Of a stretch of DNA of 64,000 nucleotides, positions 55,184 to 63,583 are shown one piece after another. The notes under the pieces were generated by a model. It was not told the origin of the DNA and did not search any database. It worked only from the letters and a program-made list of their open reading frames with translations. Made by a program: the position numbers and the translations under genes. Source of the DNA: Streptomyces sp. A1277 (GTDB lineage Bacteria; Actinomycetota; Actinomycetes; Streptomycetales; Streptomycetaceae); assembly GCF_004795015.1 (NCBI RefSeq), contig NZ_SSBI01000022.1:1-64000 (forward strand). The letters run 5' to 3'. Every line of letters begins with the position of its first letter. Position 1 is the stretch's first letter.

Positions 55184-56002
55184 ATGGCAGTACGCGGGAT
55201 GCTCGGCGGCCGTAACCGGCGCGACTACAAGACCCCGGAGCCGCACCCGTCCGGTGCCACGCCCCCGAAGATCCCCGGTGAGCTGGTGCCCAAGCACGTC
55301 GCCGTGGTGATGGACGGAAACGGCCGCTGGGCCAAGGAGCGGGGCCTGCCCCGCACCGAGGGGCACAAGGTCGGCGAGGGCGTCGTCATGGACGTGCTCA
55401 AGGGGTGCATCGAGATGGGCGTCAAGAACCTCTCGCTGTACGCCTTCTCCACGGAGAACTGGAAGCGGTCCCCGGAGGAGGTGAAGTTCCTCATGAACTT
55501 CAACCGGGACGTCATCCGCCGCCGCCGTGACGAGATGGACGAGCTGGGCATCCGCATCCGCTGGGTGGGCCGCATGCCCAAGCTGTGGAAGTCGGTCGTC
55601 CAGGAGCTCCAGGTCGCCCAGGAGCAGACCAAGGACAACGACAGGATGACGCTGTACTTCTGCGTCAACTACGGCGGCCGGGCCGAGATCGCGGACGCCG
55701 CGCAGCGGATCGCGCAGGACGTCGCCGCCGGGCGGCTCGACCCGTCGAAGGTCAACGAGAAGACGTTCGCGAAGTACATCTACTACCCGGACATGCCGGA
55801 CGTCGACCTGTTCGTGCGGCCCAGCGGCGAGCAGCGCACCTCGAACTACCTGATCTGGCAGAGCGCCTACGCCGAGATGGTCTTCCAGGACGTGCTGTGG
55901 CCGGACTTCGACCGCCGTGACCTGTGGCGGGCCTGCCTGGAGTTCGCCCAGCGCGACCGCCGGTTCGGCGGCGCCGAAGAGGCCGCCGCCTCCGGCAGCT
56001 GA
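55184..56002 (+). CDS. uppS: Isoprenyl transferase (undecaprenyl diphosphate synthase)
   Basis: A 272-residue cis-prenyltransferase making the lipid carrier for peptidoglycan precursors. AVVMDGNGRWAKERGLPRTEGH (catalytic Asp in MDGNGRW) and the RPSGEQRTSNYLIWQSAYAE block are visible. The N-terminal 35 residues are a Streptomyces-type extension. ATG at 55184 follows GGGAGA. Streptomyces usually has two such enzymes. Confidence 0.95.
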   Translation: MAVRGMLGGRNRRDYKTPEPHPSGATPPKIPGELVPKHVAVVMDGNGRWAKERGLPRTEGHKVGEGVVMDVLKGCIEMGVKNLSLYAFSTENWKRSPEEVKFLMNFNRDVIRRRRDEMDELGIRIRWVGRMPKLWKSVVQELQVAQEQTKDNDRMTLYFCVNYGGRAEIADAAQRIAQDVAAGRLDPSKVNEKTFAKYIYYPDMPDVDLFVRPSGEQRTSNYLIWQSAYAEMVFQDVLWPDFDRRDLWRACLEFAQRDRRFGGAEEAAASGS

Positions 56003-56006
56003 GCAA

Positions 56007-56051
56007 CGGGCTCGGCGGGGGCGTACGTGCTGTACGCCTACGCCGGGCCCG
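56007..56051. terminator. Bidirectional terminator between uppS and zur
   Basis: A long hairpin: 7-bp inner stem (GGCGTAC/GTACGCC) and 11-bp outer stem (CGGGCTCGGCG with CGCCGGGCCCG, one G-T pair) separated by a 2x2 internal loop; loop GTGCT. It lies between the convergent genes. Confidence 0.85.
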
Positions 56052-56058
56052 GATCACT

Positions 56059-56493
56059 TCACTTCTCGCCGCTCGCGCAGTCCGCGCACGTGCCGAAGAC
56101 CTCGACCGTGTGCGCCACGTTCACGAAGCCGTGCTGTGTCGCGATGGTCTCCGCCCACTGCTCGACCACCGGGCCCTCGACCTCGACCGCCTTGCCGCAC
56201 ATCCGGCAGACCAGATGGTGGTGGTGCTCGCCGGTCGAGCAGCGCCGGTAGACGGATTCGCCCTCCGTGGTGCGCAGGACGTCCACCTCGCCGGCGTCGG
56301 CCAGGGACTGCAGGGTGCGGTAGACCGTCGTGAGGCCGACCGAGTCGCCCCGGTGCTTGAGAACGTCGTGCAGCTCCTGGGCGCTGCGGAACTCGTCCAC
56401 CTCGTCGAGCGCCGCCGCCACGGCCGCCCGCTGCCGGGTCGACCGGCCGCGGACCGGAGCCGCGTTCGTTCCACTGATCGGCGCCGTCGCCAC
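56059..56493 (-). CDS. zur: Zinc uptake regulator Zur (Fur family)
   Basis: A 144-residue Fur-family repressor. Winged helix RSAQELHDVLKHRGDSVGLTTVYRTL, then the metal-binding HHHHLVCRMCGKAVEV and CADCA pairs (structural zinc). Position at the end of znuACB identifies it as Zur. GTG at 56493 follows GAGGAGG. It represses znuA through the boxes at 59262-59298. Confidence 0.93.
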   Translation of the reverse strand: MATAPISGTNAAPVRGRSTRQRAAVAAALDEVDEFRSAQELHDVLKHRGDSVGLTTVYRTLQSLADAGEVDVLRTTEGESVYRRCSTGEHHHHLVCRMCGKAVEVEGPVVEQWAETIATQHGFVNVAHTVEVFGTCADCASGEK

Positions 56494-56558
56494 AGGAGCC
56501 TCCTCGTGTCGCCCGTACATCTGTCGGGCCATTGTGCCAGCCCGCCCCGTCCGGGGGA

Positions 56559-57452
56559 TCAGACTCGGGCGTCGTCCGGTGCCGGGCGGGCCGCCGGTAC
56601 TTCCAGGGTGCACCGCTCCGTCTCGGTTTCGCCGCGCCGGGCGCGGCTGCGGGCCAGTGGGGCGGCGAGCAGGGTCAGGGCGACGAAGACCCCGATGGCC
56701 AGCAGCACGATCGTCGCGCCGGGCGGGACGTCCTGGTAGTACGAGGTGATGGTGCCGGCCAGGGTGACGCCGACCCCGATGACGACGGAGAGCACGAACG
56801 TCACCTTGAAGGACCGGGTGATCTGCTGCGCGGCGGCGACCGGCACCACCATCAGGGCGCTGACCAGCAGCAGCCCGACGACCCGCATCGCGACGGTGAC
56901 GGTGACCGCGGCGGTGACCGCGACCAGCAGGTTCAGCACGCGCACCGGCAGGCCGGTCACCCGGGCGAACTCCTCGTCCTGGCTGACGGCGAACAACTGC
57001 CGCCGCAGCCCCACGGTCACCAGCAGTACGAACGCGGCCAGCAGCGAGATCGCGGTGATGTCCTCGGAGGAGACCGTGGACAGCGAGCCGAAGAGGTACG
57101 AGGTGAGGTTGGCGTTGGAGCCGGTGTCGGAGAGGTTGATCAGCAGGACACCGCCCGCCATGCCGCCGTAGAAGAGCATGGCCAGCGCGATGTCGCCGCG
57201 GGTGCGGCCGTACCAGCGGATCAGCTCCATGACGACCGCGCCCGCGACGGCGACGGCGGTGGCCATCCAGACCGGGCTGGTGGAGAGCAGGAAGCCGAGG
57301 CCGACGCCGGTCATGGCGATGTGGCCGATGCCGTCGCCCATCAGGGCCTGCCGGCGCTGCACCAGGTAGATGCCGACGGCGGGCGCGATGACGCCGACCA
57401 GTACGGCGGCGAGCAGGGCCCGCTGCATGAAGGGAGGGTTGAGGAATTCCAT
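56559..57452 (-). CDS. znuB: Zinc ABC transporter permease ZnuB
   Basis: A 297-residue membrane permease with 8-9 helices (FMQRALLAAVLVGVIAPAVGIYLV at the start; the RRQALMGDGIGHIAM loop is typical). It forms the channel for zinc import with ZnuC and ZnuA. A cytoplasmic tail ends it. znuC lies 2 nt upstream. Confidence 0.93.
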   Translation of the reverse strand: MEFLNPPFMQRALLAAVLVGVIAPAVGIYLVQRRQALMGDGIGHIAMTGVGLGFLLSTSPVWMATAVAVAGAVVMELIRWYGRTRGDIALAMLFYGGMAGGVLLINLSDTGSNANLTSYLFGSLSTVSSEDITAISLLAAFVLLVTVGLRRQLFAVSQDEEFARVTGLPVRVLNLLVAVTAAVTVTVAMRVVGLLLVSALMVVPVAAAQQITRSFKVTFVLSVVIGVGVTLAGTITSYYQDVPPGATIVLLAIGVFVALTLLAAPLARSRARRGETETERCTLEVPAARPAPDDARV

Positions 57453-57454
57453 GG

Positions 57455-58297
57455 TCAGCTCAGCAGTCCCGTCCGGACGGGCTCGGAAGCCGCGTGGGGG
57501 TGTACGTGGTCGTGGCCGGGCAGGGCGTGCTGCCCGACGGCCTTCGGGGGCGGCCCGTCGTGCATCACACAGCCGTCGCGGAGCACGACCGCCCGGTCGA
57601 TCAGGGGCTCCAGCGGGCCCAGCTCGTGCAGGACGAGGAGGACGGTGGCGCCGGCCGCGACCTGCTCGCGCAGGGTGTCGGCGAGGATCTCCTGGCTGGC
57701 CAGGTCGACGCCCGCCATCGGCTCGTCCATGATCAGCAGCTCGGGCTCGGCGGCGAGCGCGCGGGCGATCAGCACGCGCTGATGCTGGCCGCCGGAGAGG
57801 GCGCTGACCGAGTCCTTGGCGCGGTCCGCGAGGCCGACGAGCTCGATGGCCCGGTCCACGGCGGCGCGGTCGGCCCTGCGGGGCAGGCCCAGCCGGGTGC
57901 GGGACAGCCGCCCGGAGGCGACGACCTCGCGGATCGTGGCGGGCACGCCGCCGGCGGCCGTGGTGCGCTGGGGCACGTAGCCGACCCGGGCCCAGTCGCG
58001 GAAGCGGCGCAGCGGGGTGCCGAAGAGCTCGACGGTGCCGCCGCTCAGGGGGACCTGGCCGATGACGGAGCGGACGGCGGTGGACTTGCCGGAGCCGTTG
58101 GCGCCGAGCAGGGCCACGACCTCGCCGCGGCGCACGGTCAGGTCGATGCCGCGCAGCACGGGGCGTGCTCCGAGGGTGGCGGTGGCGTCGCGGACGACGA
58201 TCACGGGTTCGGGGGTGGGGTTCTGGGGCTCGGGCATGAGCGCCTCCGGTGCTGCTGCGCGGTTCGGGCCGATACGGGCGGTGCTGTCGTCGCTCAC
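57455..58297 (-). CDS. znuC: Zinc ABC transporter ATP-binding protein ZnuC
   Basis: A 280-residue ATPase. Walker A GANGSGKST (about residue 70), signature LSGGQHQR, Walker B LLIMDEP, H-loop LVLHEL. The C-terminus ends in a His-containing segment (HALPGHDHVHPH) that may bind zinc. GTG overlaps the znuA stop by 4 nt. Confidence 0.94.
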   Translation of the reverse strand: MSDDSTARIGPNRAAAPEALMPEPQNPTPEPVIVVRDATATLGARPVLRGIDLTVRRGEVVALLGANGSGKSTAVRSVIGQVPLSGGTVELFGTPLRRFRDWARVGYVPQRTTAAGGVPATIREVVASGRLSRTRLGLPRRADRAAVDRAIELVGLADRAKDSVSALSGGQHQRVLIARALAAEPELLIMDEPMAGVDLASQEILADTLREQVAAGATVLLVLHELGPLEPLIDRAVVLRDGCVMHDGPPPKAVGQHALPGHDHVHPHAASEPVRTGLLS

Positions 58298-59262
58298 TTC
58301 GCGCCGAGTGCCGTGCGCAGGGCGGCGAGGTTGGACTTCATGACCTCGATGTAGTCATCGCCCTTGGACTTCTCGGTAATTCCCTCCAGCGGGTCCAGGA
58401 CGTCGGTCTTCAGGCCGGTGTCGCCGGCGACGGTCTTCGCCGTCTTGTCGCTGGCGAGGGTCTCGAAGAAGACGGTGGTGACCTTCTTCTCCTTCGCGAT
58501 GGAGTGCAGGGCGCTGATGCGGGCGGGGCTGGGCTCGGCCTCGGGGTCGATGCCGGCGATGCCCTCCTGGGTGAGGCCGTAGCGCTCGGCCAGGTATCCG
58601 AAGGCGGAGTGGGTGGTGATGAACGTCCTGGTCGCGGTGTCCTTCAGCCCCGTCCGGTACGCGGTGTCGAGCGCGCCGAGCTCCTCGACCAGGGCGGCGG
58701 TGTTCTCGCGGTAGTCCGCGGCGTGGTCCGGGTCGGTCTTCTCCAGGGACTTGCCGACTCCCTTGGCGACCTCGGTGTACTTCACCGGGTCCAGCCATAT
58801 GTGCGGGTCCGCGCCGGCGTCTTCGCCCCCGTGATCGTGGTCGTGCTCGTCGTGGCCGTGCTCCTCGTCGCCGACCTCCGTGCCGTGGTCCTCCAGCGTG
58901 GTCAGCGTCGTGACGTCGAGGGCGTTCGGGGATTCGGAGAGCTTGATCGCGTCGTCCACGGCGGGCTGGATGCCCTTCAGGTAGAGGATGAAGTCGGCGT
59001 CGCTGAGGCCGCCGGTCTGCCGTGGGCTGAGCTCCAGGTCGTGGGGTTCCATGCCGGGCTTGGTCAGGGTGGAGACGGAGACGTGGTCGCCGCCTATGCG
59101 CTCGGCCAGGAACTGCATCGGATAGAAGGACGCCACCACGTTCAGCCGGTCGCCGTCCTTGTGGCCGGAGGTGCCGGACGTCGAGCAGGCGGAGAGGGCG
59201 GTGAGACCGAGGACGGCTGCGCCTGCGACGGCGGCGGCGGGTATGAGGCGGCGTACGTTCAT
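58294..59262 (-). CDS. znuA: Zinc-binding lipoprotein ZnuA
   Basis: A 322-residue solute-binding protein of the zinc/manganese class. A signal peptide ends in the lipobox LSAC. The characteristic His/Asp-rich loop (EEHGHDEHDHDHGGED, about residue 120) points to zinc. The zinc histidines in THSAFGYLAERYG and elsewhere are present. ATG at 59262 is chosen; ATG at 59271 is possible. A Zur box directly abuts this start. Confidence 0.93.
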   Translation of the reverse strand: MNVRRLIPAAAVAGAAVLGLTALSACSTSGTSGHKDGDRLNVVASFYPMQFLAERIGGDHVSVSTLTKPGMEPHDLELSPRQTGGLSDADFILYLKGIQPAVDDAIKLSESPNALDVTTLTTLEDHGTEVGDEEHGHDEHDHDHGGEDAGADPHIWLDPVKYTEVAKGVGKSLEKTDPDHAADYRENTAALVEELGALDTAYRTGLKDTATRTFITTHSAFGYLAERYGLTQEGIAGIDPEAEPSPARISALHSIAKEKKVTTVFFETLASDKTAKTVAGDTGLKTDVLDPLEGITEKSKGDDYIEVMKSNLAALRTALGAK

Positions 59263-59298
59263 GACAGTCATTTTCAACAAAAGTGGAAACGATTGTCA
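59262..59298. promoter_or_regulatory. Two Zur boxes upstream of znuA
   Basis: TGACAGTCATTTTCA (59262-59276; reads TGAAAATGACTGTCA on the minus strand) and TGGAAACGATTGTCA (59284-59298), both fitting the Streptomyces Zur pattern TGNNANNGNTTNNCA-like. They sit next to the znuA start, so zinc-bound Zur would block transcription. Confidence 0.75.
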
Positions 59299-59368
59299 AC
59301 AAGCGGGTTGAGGTGGGGAGCGCGGTGAGGGATGAGCGGCGGGCGAAGGCGTCGGCTCCGATACCGAT

Positions 59369-59399
59369 TTGATCGAAGGGGCGTGGCCGCCGGTAATCT
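59369..59399 (+). promoter_or_regulatory. glyS promoter
   Basis: TTGATC (59369-59374), 19-bp spacer, TAATCT (59394-59399), leaving a leader of about 90 nt. It is divergent from znuA and not overlapped by the Zur boxes. Confidence 0.6.
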
Positions 59400-59494
59400 G
59401 GGCCATTCGCCCGCTCGTCTCCCGACCACCACCCCCCACTGAGGCGCCCCGGGCCACCCTTGTCCAGTTCCGTCGTCGTAATGAAGAGAGCACC

Positions 59495-60877
59495 GTGGCC
59501 GCCGACAAGATCGACTCCATCGTCAGCCTGAGCAAGCGCCGTGGCTTCGTCTACCCCTGCAGTGAGATCTACGGTGGTCAGCGCGCCGCCTGGGACTACG
59601 GGCCGCTGGGTGTCGAGCTCAAGGAGAACCTCAAGCGCCAGTGGTGGCGCTACATGGTCACCTCCCGTGAGGACGTGGTCGGCATCGACTCGTCGGTCAT
59701 CCTGGCCCCCGAGGTGTGGGTGGCCTCCGGCCACGTCGCCACCTTCTCGGACCCGCTGACCGAGTGCACCTCCTGCCACAAGCGCTACCGCGCGGACCAC
59801 CTGGAGGAGGCGTACGAGGAGAAGCACGGCAAGCCGCCGGTCAACGGCCTGGCCGACCTCAACTGCCCCAACTGCGGCAACAAGGGCACCTTCACCGAGC
59901 CCAAGCAGTTCTCCGGCCTGCTCTCCACGCACCTCGGCCCGACCCAGGACTCCGGCTCCGGCGCGTACCTGCGCCCCGAGACCGCCCAGGGCATCTTCAC
60001 CAACTTCGGCCAGGTCCAGCAGACCTCGCGCAAGAAGCCGCCGTTCGGCATCGCGCAGATGGGCAAGTCCTTCCGGAACGAGATCACTCCGGGCAACTTC
60101 ATCTTCCGCACGCGTGAGTTCGAGCAGATGGAGATGGAGTTCTTCGTCAAGCCGGGCGAGGACGAGCAGTGGCAGGAGTACTGGATGGAGCAGCGCTGGA
60201 ACTGGTACACCGGTCTCGGCCTGCGCGAGGAGAACATGCGGTGGTACGAGCACCCGCAGGAGAAGCTCTCCCACTACTCCAAGCGCACCGCTGACATCGA
60301 GTACCGCTTCCGCTTCGGCGGCAGCGAGTGGGGCGAGCTGGAGGGCGTCGCCAACCGCACGGACTACGACCTCACGGCCCACTCCAAGGCATCCGGCACC
60401 GACCTGTCCTTCTTCGACCAGGAGAAGAGCGAGCGCTACACCCCCTTCGTCATCGAACCCGCGGCCGGTGTCGGCCGCGCCATGCTGGCCTTCCTCCTCG
60501 ACGCCTACAGCGAGGACGAGGCGCCGAACGCCAAGGGCGTCATGGAGAAGCGCGCCGTGATGCGCCTCGACCCGCGTCTGGCGCCGGTCAAGGTCGCGGT
60601 CCTCCCGCTGTCCCGCAACCCGCAGCTCTCGCCGAAGGCGAAGGGCCTCGCCGCCGACCTGCGGCAGAACTGGAACATCGAGTTCGACGACGCGGGCGCC
60701 ATCGGCCGCCGCTACCGCCGCCAGGACGAGATCGGCACGCCGTTCTGCGTCACCGTCGACTTCGACACCCTGGACGACAACGCGGTCACCGTCCGCGAGC
60801 GCGACACGATGAAGCAGGAGCGCGTCTCGCTGGACCAGATCCAGAGCTACCTCGGCTCCCGTCTGCTCGGCTGCTGA
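59495..60877 (+). CDS. glyS: Glycyl-tRNA synthetase
   Basis: A 460-residue class II (alpha2-type) glycyl-tRNA synthetase. Motif 2 (QMGKSFRNEITPGNFIFRTREF) and motif 3 (GVGRAMLAFLLDAY) flank the catalytic core; a zinc-binding segment (CTSCHKRY… CPNCGN, about residues 90-130) is inserted; the C-terminal anticodon-binding domain ends at residue 460. GTG at 59495 follows AGAGAG. Confidence 0.96.
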   Translation: MAADKIDSIVSLSKRRGFVYPCSEIYGGQRAAWDYGPLGVELKENLKRQWWRYMVTSREDVVGIDSSVILAPEVWVASGHVATFSDPLTECTSCHKRYRADHLEEAYEEKHGKPPVNGLADLNCPNCGNKGTFTEPKQFSGLLSTHLGPTQDSGSGAYLRPETAQGIFTNFGQVQQTSRKKPPFGIAQMGKSFRNEITPGNFIFRTREFEQMEMEFFVKPGEDEQWQEYWMEQRWNWYTGLGLREENMRWYEHPQEKLSHYSKRTADIEYRFRFGGSEWGELEGVANRTDYDLTAHSKASGTDLSFFDQEKSERYTPFVIEPAAGVGRAMLAFLLDAYSEDEAPNAKGVMEKRAVMRLDPRLAPVKVAVLPLSRNPQLSPKAKGLAADLRQNWNIEFDDAGAIGRRYRRQDEIGTPFCVTVDFDTLDDNAVTVRERDTMKQERVSLDQIQSYLGSRLLGC

Positions 60878-60897
60878 CGGCCGCACCCGCCGACCGA

Positions 60898-60934
60898 AGC
60901 CCCCGCTTCCGCGCCCGCCGCGGAACCGGGGGCT
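60898..60934 (+). terminator. Terminator of glyS
   Basis: A 16-bp stem with one mismatch (AGCCCCG…TTCCGCG with CGCGGAA…CGGGGGCT) and 5-nt loop CCCGC. Confidence 0.85.
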
Positions 60935-60993
60935 CCGTGCGTCCGGGGCGGCGCCGGGGCCGGTACCCGAAGCCGTCGCGCCCGGGCCGGTGC

Positions 60994-61083
60994 CCGGGGG
61001 CCGGCCGCTGTCCGGGGGCCGGCCGCTGTCAGGGGCACGTCCCGGGCCCGGGGCTCGGCCCTCGTCCGGGGCTCGGCCCTCAT
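60994..61083. repeat. Two tandem 18-bp duplications
   Basis: CCGGGGGCCGGCCGCTGT at 60994-61011 and 61012-61029; CCGGGGCTCGGCCCTCRT at 61048-61065 and 61066-61083. Both units are 18 bp, a multiple of three, and lie between the glyS terminator and the end of the tetR-type gene. No ORF is supported in 60935-61107. Confidence 0.85.
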
Positions 61084-61107
61084 CCAGGGCCCTTCCCGCG
61101 CCCGGGG

Positions 61108-61695
61108 TCAGGCGCGCAGGCCGCGCAGCAGCAGGTCCGATACGGCGGCGAACTCCGCCCCGATGGCCGGCTTCTGCCACTCCGCGGCGTACCCCGGGTC
61201 GTGGAAGCGGGCCGTCGCGTCGAAGACGGCCTGGGCGGCGGCCCCCGGATCGTCGACCGAGAACCGCCCCTCCTCGACCCCCTCCGCGATGATCTCCCGC
61301 AACTGGTCGACCAGGTGCCGGATGTGGTCCTCCACGACCGTGCTCCCGCCCATCAGCACCTGGTACGTGGCGAACAGCTCGGGGTCGTCGCCCGCCTTGT
61401 GGCGCTTGGCCTCGAACAGGGTCTCCAGCCACTGCCGCAGCTTGTCCGGGGCAGGCTGGGCGGTCGCCTCCAGGATCTCGGTGAGCGCCAGCTCCGTCCG
61501 GGTCAGCCAGCGCCCGGTCACCGCCTCGCGCAGGGCGGTCTTGGTCCGGAAGTGGCGGTAGACACTGCCGTGGCTGACGCCCAGCGCCCTCGCCACGTCG
61601 ACCACGGTGGCCTTCGCGGGCCCGTAGCGGCGCAGGACCTCCTCGGTCGCTTCGAGGATGCGCTCGGGGGTCAGCGGGTCGGGGGGCGGCGTCAT
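61108..61695 (-). CDS. TetR-family regulator
   Basis: A 195-residue repressor. The N-terminal HTH is visible (RILEATEEVLRRYGPAKATV… ALGVSHGSVYRHF). The C-terminal ligand domain is TetR_C_33-like, with DPELFATYQVLM. It is 83 bp downstream of the aldo/keto reductase gene on the same strand; the two may be cotranscribed. ATG at 61695 is used. Confidence 0.88.
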   Translation of the reverse strand: MTPPPDPLTPERILEATEEVLRRYGPAKATVVDVARALGVSHGSVYRHFRTKTALREAVTGRWLTRTELALTEILEATAQPAPDKLRQWLETLFEAKRHKAGDDPELFATYQVLMGGSTVVEDHIRHLVDQLREIIAEGVEEGRFSVDDPGAAAQAVFDATARFHDPGYAAEWQKPAIGAEFAAVSDLLLRGLRA

Positions 61696-61778
61696 CGTGG
61701 GTGTGCTGCCTTTCGGGGGCGTCGGGCGGGGCGGGGGCAGGGGGCGGGGGCCCGCACCTCGCCGACCGTACCCGGGGG

Positions 61779-62792
61779 TCAGCGTTCACTGTCCAGGTGG
61801 GCCATCTGGTCGGCCGGGTAGCGGTCACCGGCGGCCGACCCCGCCGGGACCGCCTCCTCGATCGCGGCGAGTGCCACCGCGTCGAGCTGGACGTCCAGGG
61901 CGCCGAGGGCCTCGGTCAGCCGGTCGCGGCGGCGGGCACCGACCAGCGGCACGATGTCCGTACCCCGGGCGAGGACCCAGGCGATGGCGATCTGGGCCAC
62001 CGTCACGCCCTTCTGCTCGGCGATCTTGCGCAGCGCCTCGACCAGGTCCAGGTTGCGCCGGAGGTTCTCCGCCTGGAAGCGGGGGCTCATGGACCGGAAG
62101 TCGCCCGGGGGCAGCTCGCGGTCCTGGCTGAAGTGGCCGCTGATCAGGCCGCGCGACAGCACCCCGTACGCGGTGACGCCGATGCCCAGCTCGCGGCAGG
62201 CGGGCAGGATCTCCGCCTCGATGGACCGGGAGAGCAGCGAGTACTCGATCTGCAGGTCCGAGACCGGGGCGACGGCCGCCGCCCGGCGGATCGTGTCGGC
62301 GCCCACCTCGGACAGGCCGATGTGGCGGACGTGTCCGGCCTCGACCAGCTCGGCGATGGCTCCGACGGTCTCCTCGATCGGGACGTCGGGATCGACCCGG
62401 GCGATCCGGTAGACGTCGATGTGGTCGGTGCCGAGCCGCTGCAGGGAGTACGCCGCGAAGTTCTTGACGGCCGCAGGACGTCCGTCGTACCCGGTGAAGC
62501 CGCCCTCGACGGTTCGTAGCGCGCCGAACTTGACGCTGGTCAGCGCCTGTTCGCGGGCGGTTGCCGGGGCGGTGCGCAGGGCCTCGTTGATCAGCAGCTC
62601 GTTGTGGCCCATGCCGTAGAAGTCGCCGGTGTCCAGCAGCGTGATGCCGGCTTCGAGCGCGGCGTGGATGGTGGCGATCGACTCGGCGCGGTCGCTCTCG
62701 CCGTACAGCGCGGACATGCCCATGCAGCCGAGGCCGATCGCGGAGACCTGCGGGCCGGTCGATCCGAGTGCGCGGGTGGGAAGGGCGGTCAT
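61779..62792 (-). CDS. Aldo/keto reductase
   Basis: A 337-residue NADPH-dependent reductase (TIM barrel). GLGCMGMSALYG and LLDTGDFYGMGHNE carry the catalytic Asp and Tyr; Lys is in TSVKFG. The usual catalytic His of the YxxHRxD motif is replaced: here it reads DVYRIARVD. The cofactor site (about 255-290) is present. ATG at 62792 follows AGGAG with 6-nt spacing. The substrate is unknown. Confidence 0.9.
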   Translation of the reverse strand: MTALPTRALGSTGPQVSAIGLGCMGMSALYGESDRAESIATIHAALEAGITLLDTGDFYGMGHNELLINEALRTAPATAREQALTSVKFGALRTVEGGFTGYDGRPAAVKNFAAYSLQRLGTDHIDVYRIARVDPDVPIEETVGAIAELVEAGHVRHIGLSEVGADTIRRAAAVAPVSDLQIEYSLLSRSIEAEILPACRELGIGVTAYGVLSRGLISGHFSQDRELPPGDFRSMSPRFQAENLRRNLDLVEALRKIAEQKGVTVAQIAIAWVLARGTDIVPLVGARRRDRLTEALGALDVQLDAVALAAIEEAVPAGSAAGDRYPADQMAHLDSER

Positions 62793-62992
62793 CGAGGACT
62801 CCTGGGGTGCCGGAGGGATGCGTGAGGACGTGTCGGGGCGCCCAAGAGTCGCTGCGGCGCCGCACAACGACCATGGCATGTGCGATGACAGATTTCAATA
62901 ATTGTCAGTCCATGTTCCCTCGGTAGGGGGAATCGGGTCCGCCGGCGGAAAACCGGGTGAGGAGGGCGCCCCGCATGGGTACCGTCTTGCGC

Positions 62993-63022
62993 ATGTATTC
63001 GTTCTTCCAGATCTACGAGTGA
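62993..63022 (+). CDS. Short leader ORF MYSFFQIYE
   Basis: A 9-residue ORF with two Phe and two Tyr codons, A+T-richer than anything around it. A -10-like TACCGT (62980-62985) ends 7 nt before the ATG, as in the leuS leader. A 9-bp hairpin follows its stop, then a DUF6243-type gene 87 nt on. The layout is that of an attenuator, but no amino-acid gene follows. Function is unproven. Confidence 0.5.
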   Translation: MYSFFQIYE

Positions 63023-63026
63023 GCGC

Positions 63027-63050
63027 GCGGCGGGCCCGACCGCCCGCCGC
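63027..63050 (+). promoter_or_regulatory. Hairpin between the short leader ORF and the DUF6243-type gene
   Basis: Perfect 9-bp stem GCGGCGGGC/GCCCGCCGC with a 6-nt loop CCGACC. It begins 4 nt after the leader stop, close enough to be covered by a stalled ribosome. No U-run. Confidence 0.6.
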
Positions 63051-63109
63051 CCCCCGTATCGATCCAAGGTCGCGACAGACCTCACTGAGACCAGGAATGG
63101 GAGAACCCC

Positions 63110-63403
63110 GTGGCCAAGAGCCGTAACAACCTCCTCGGCGTCGGCGGACAGCGCAAGAAGCTGTCCCGCGCCGGGGCGCAGGGCGCAGGATCCGCGCGCG
63201 ACGCCGACCGCAGGACGGCCGCCGACCAGAAGCAGGAACTCCTCCGCAAGATGCGGGAGCGCGCCACCGGTGTCGCCGAGCCGCGGACCCCGGCCGCCGA
63301 GCAGGAGGCCGCCCAGGAGCGCGACACCCCGCAGCAGCAGGCCGTCCAGGAGCGCGACACCCCGCAGCAGGAGAGCGAGCAGGGCCGCGCCGCGCGGAGC
63401 TGA
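63110..63403 (+). CDS. DUF6243-type small basic protein
   Basis: A 97-residue protein. The conserved part is MAKSRNNLLGVGGQRKKLSR and ADRRTAADQKQELLRKM; this resembles the Streptomyces DUF6243 family. The second half is a Gln/Glu-rich repeat: QERDTPQQ occurs twice (24-bp DNA identical at 63314 and 63347). GTG at 63110 has only a weak AGAA upstream. The 3' end including the stop is duplicated just downstream. No known function. Confidence 0.75.
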   Translation: MAKSRNNLLGVGGQRKKLSRAGAQGAGSARDADRRTAADQKQELLRKMRERATGVAEPRTPAAEQEAAQERDTPQQQAVQERDTPQQESEQGRAARS

Positions 63404-63437
63404 CCCGTCAGGGGGCGCGCCGCGCGGAGCTGACCCG
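63387..63437. repeat. 30-bp-spaced duplication of the DUF6243-type gene's 3' end
   Basis: GCGCCGCGCGGAGCTGACCCG occurs at 63387-63407 and 63417-63437; the first copy contains the gene's stop codon (TGA at 63401). The downstream 63438-63583 holds no intact gene but fragments of coding-like sequence on both strands. Confidence 0.85.
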
Positions 63438-63583
63438 CGCCCGCGCCCGGGCCCCGGCACTCCCGCTCACCCCACCGTGCGCGGCAGCCGCAGGGTCAGC
63501 AGGGTCGTCAGGGCGACCGCCGCCAGGGAACAGCTTCAGGAACTGGTGCGCACCGCCGAAGTCCGGCCGCCGGGGCAGCCACC

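Noticed and set aside
58355..61828. A 1157-codon minus-strand frame across znuA, glyS and tetR-type genes
   Set aside because: Out of frame with the recognised genes and low complexity throughout.
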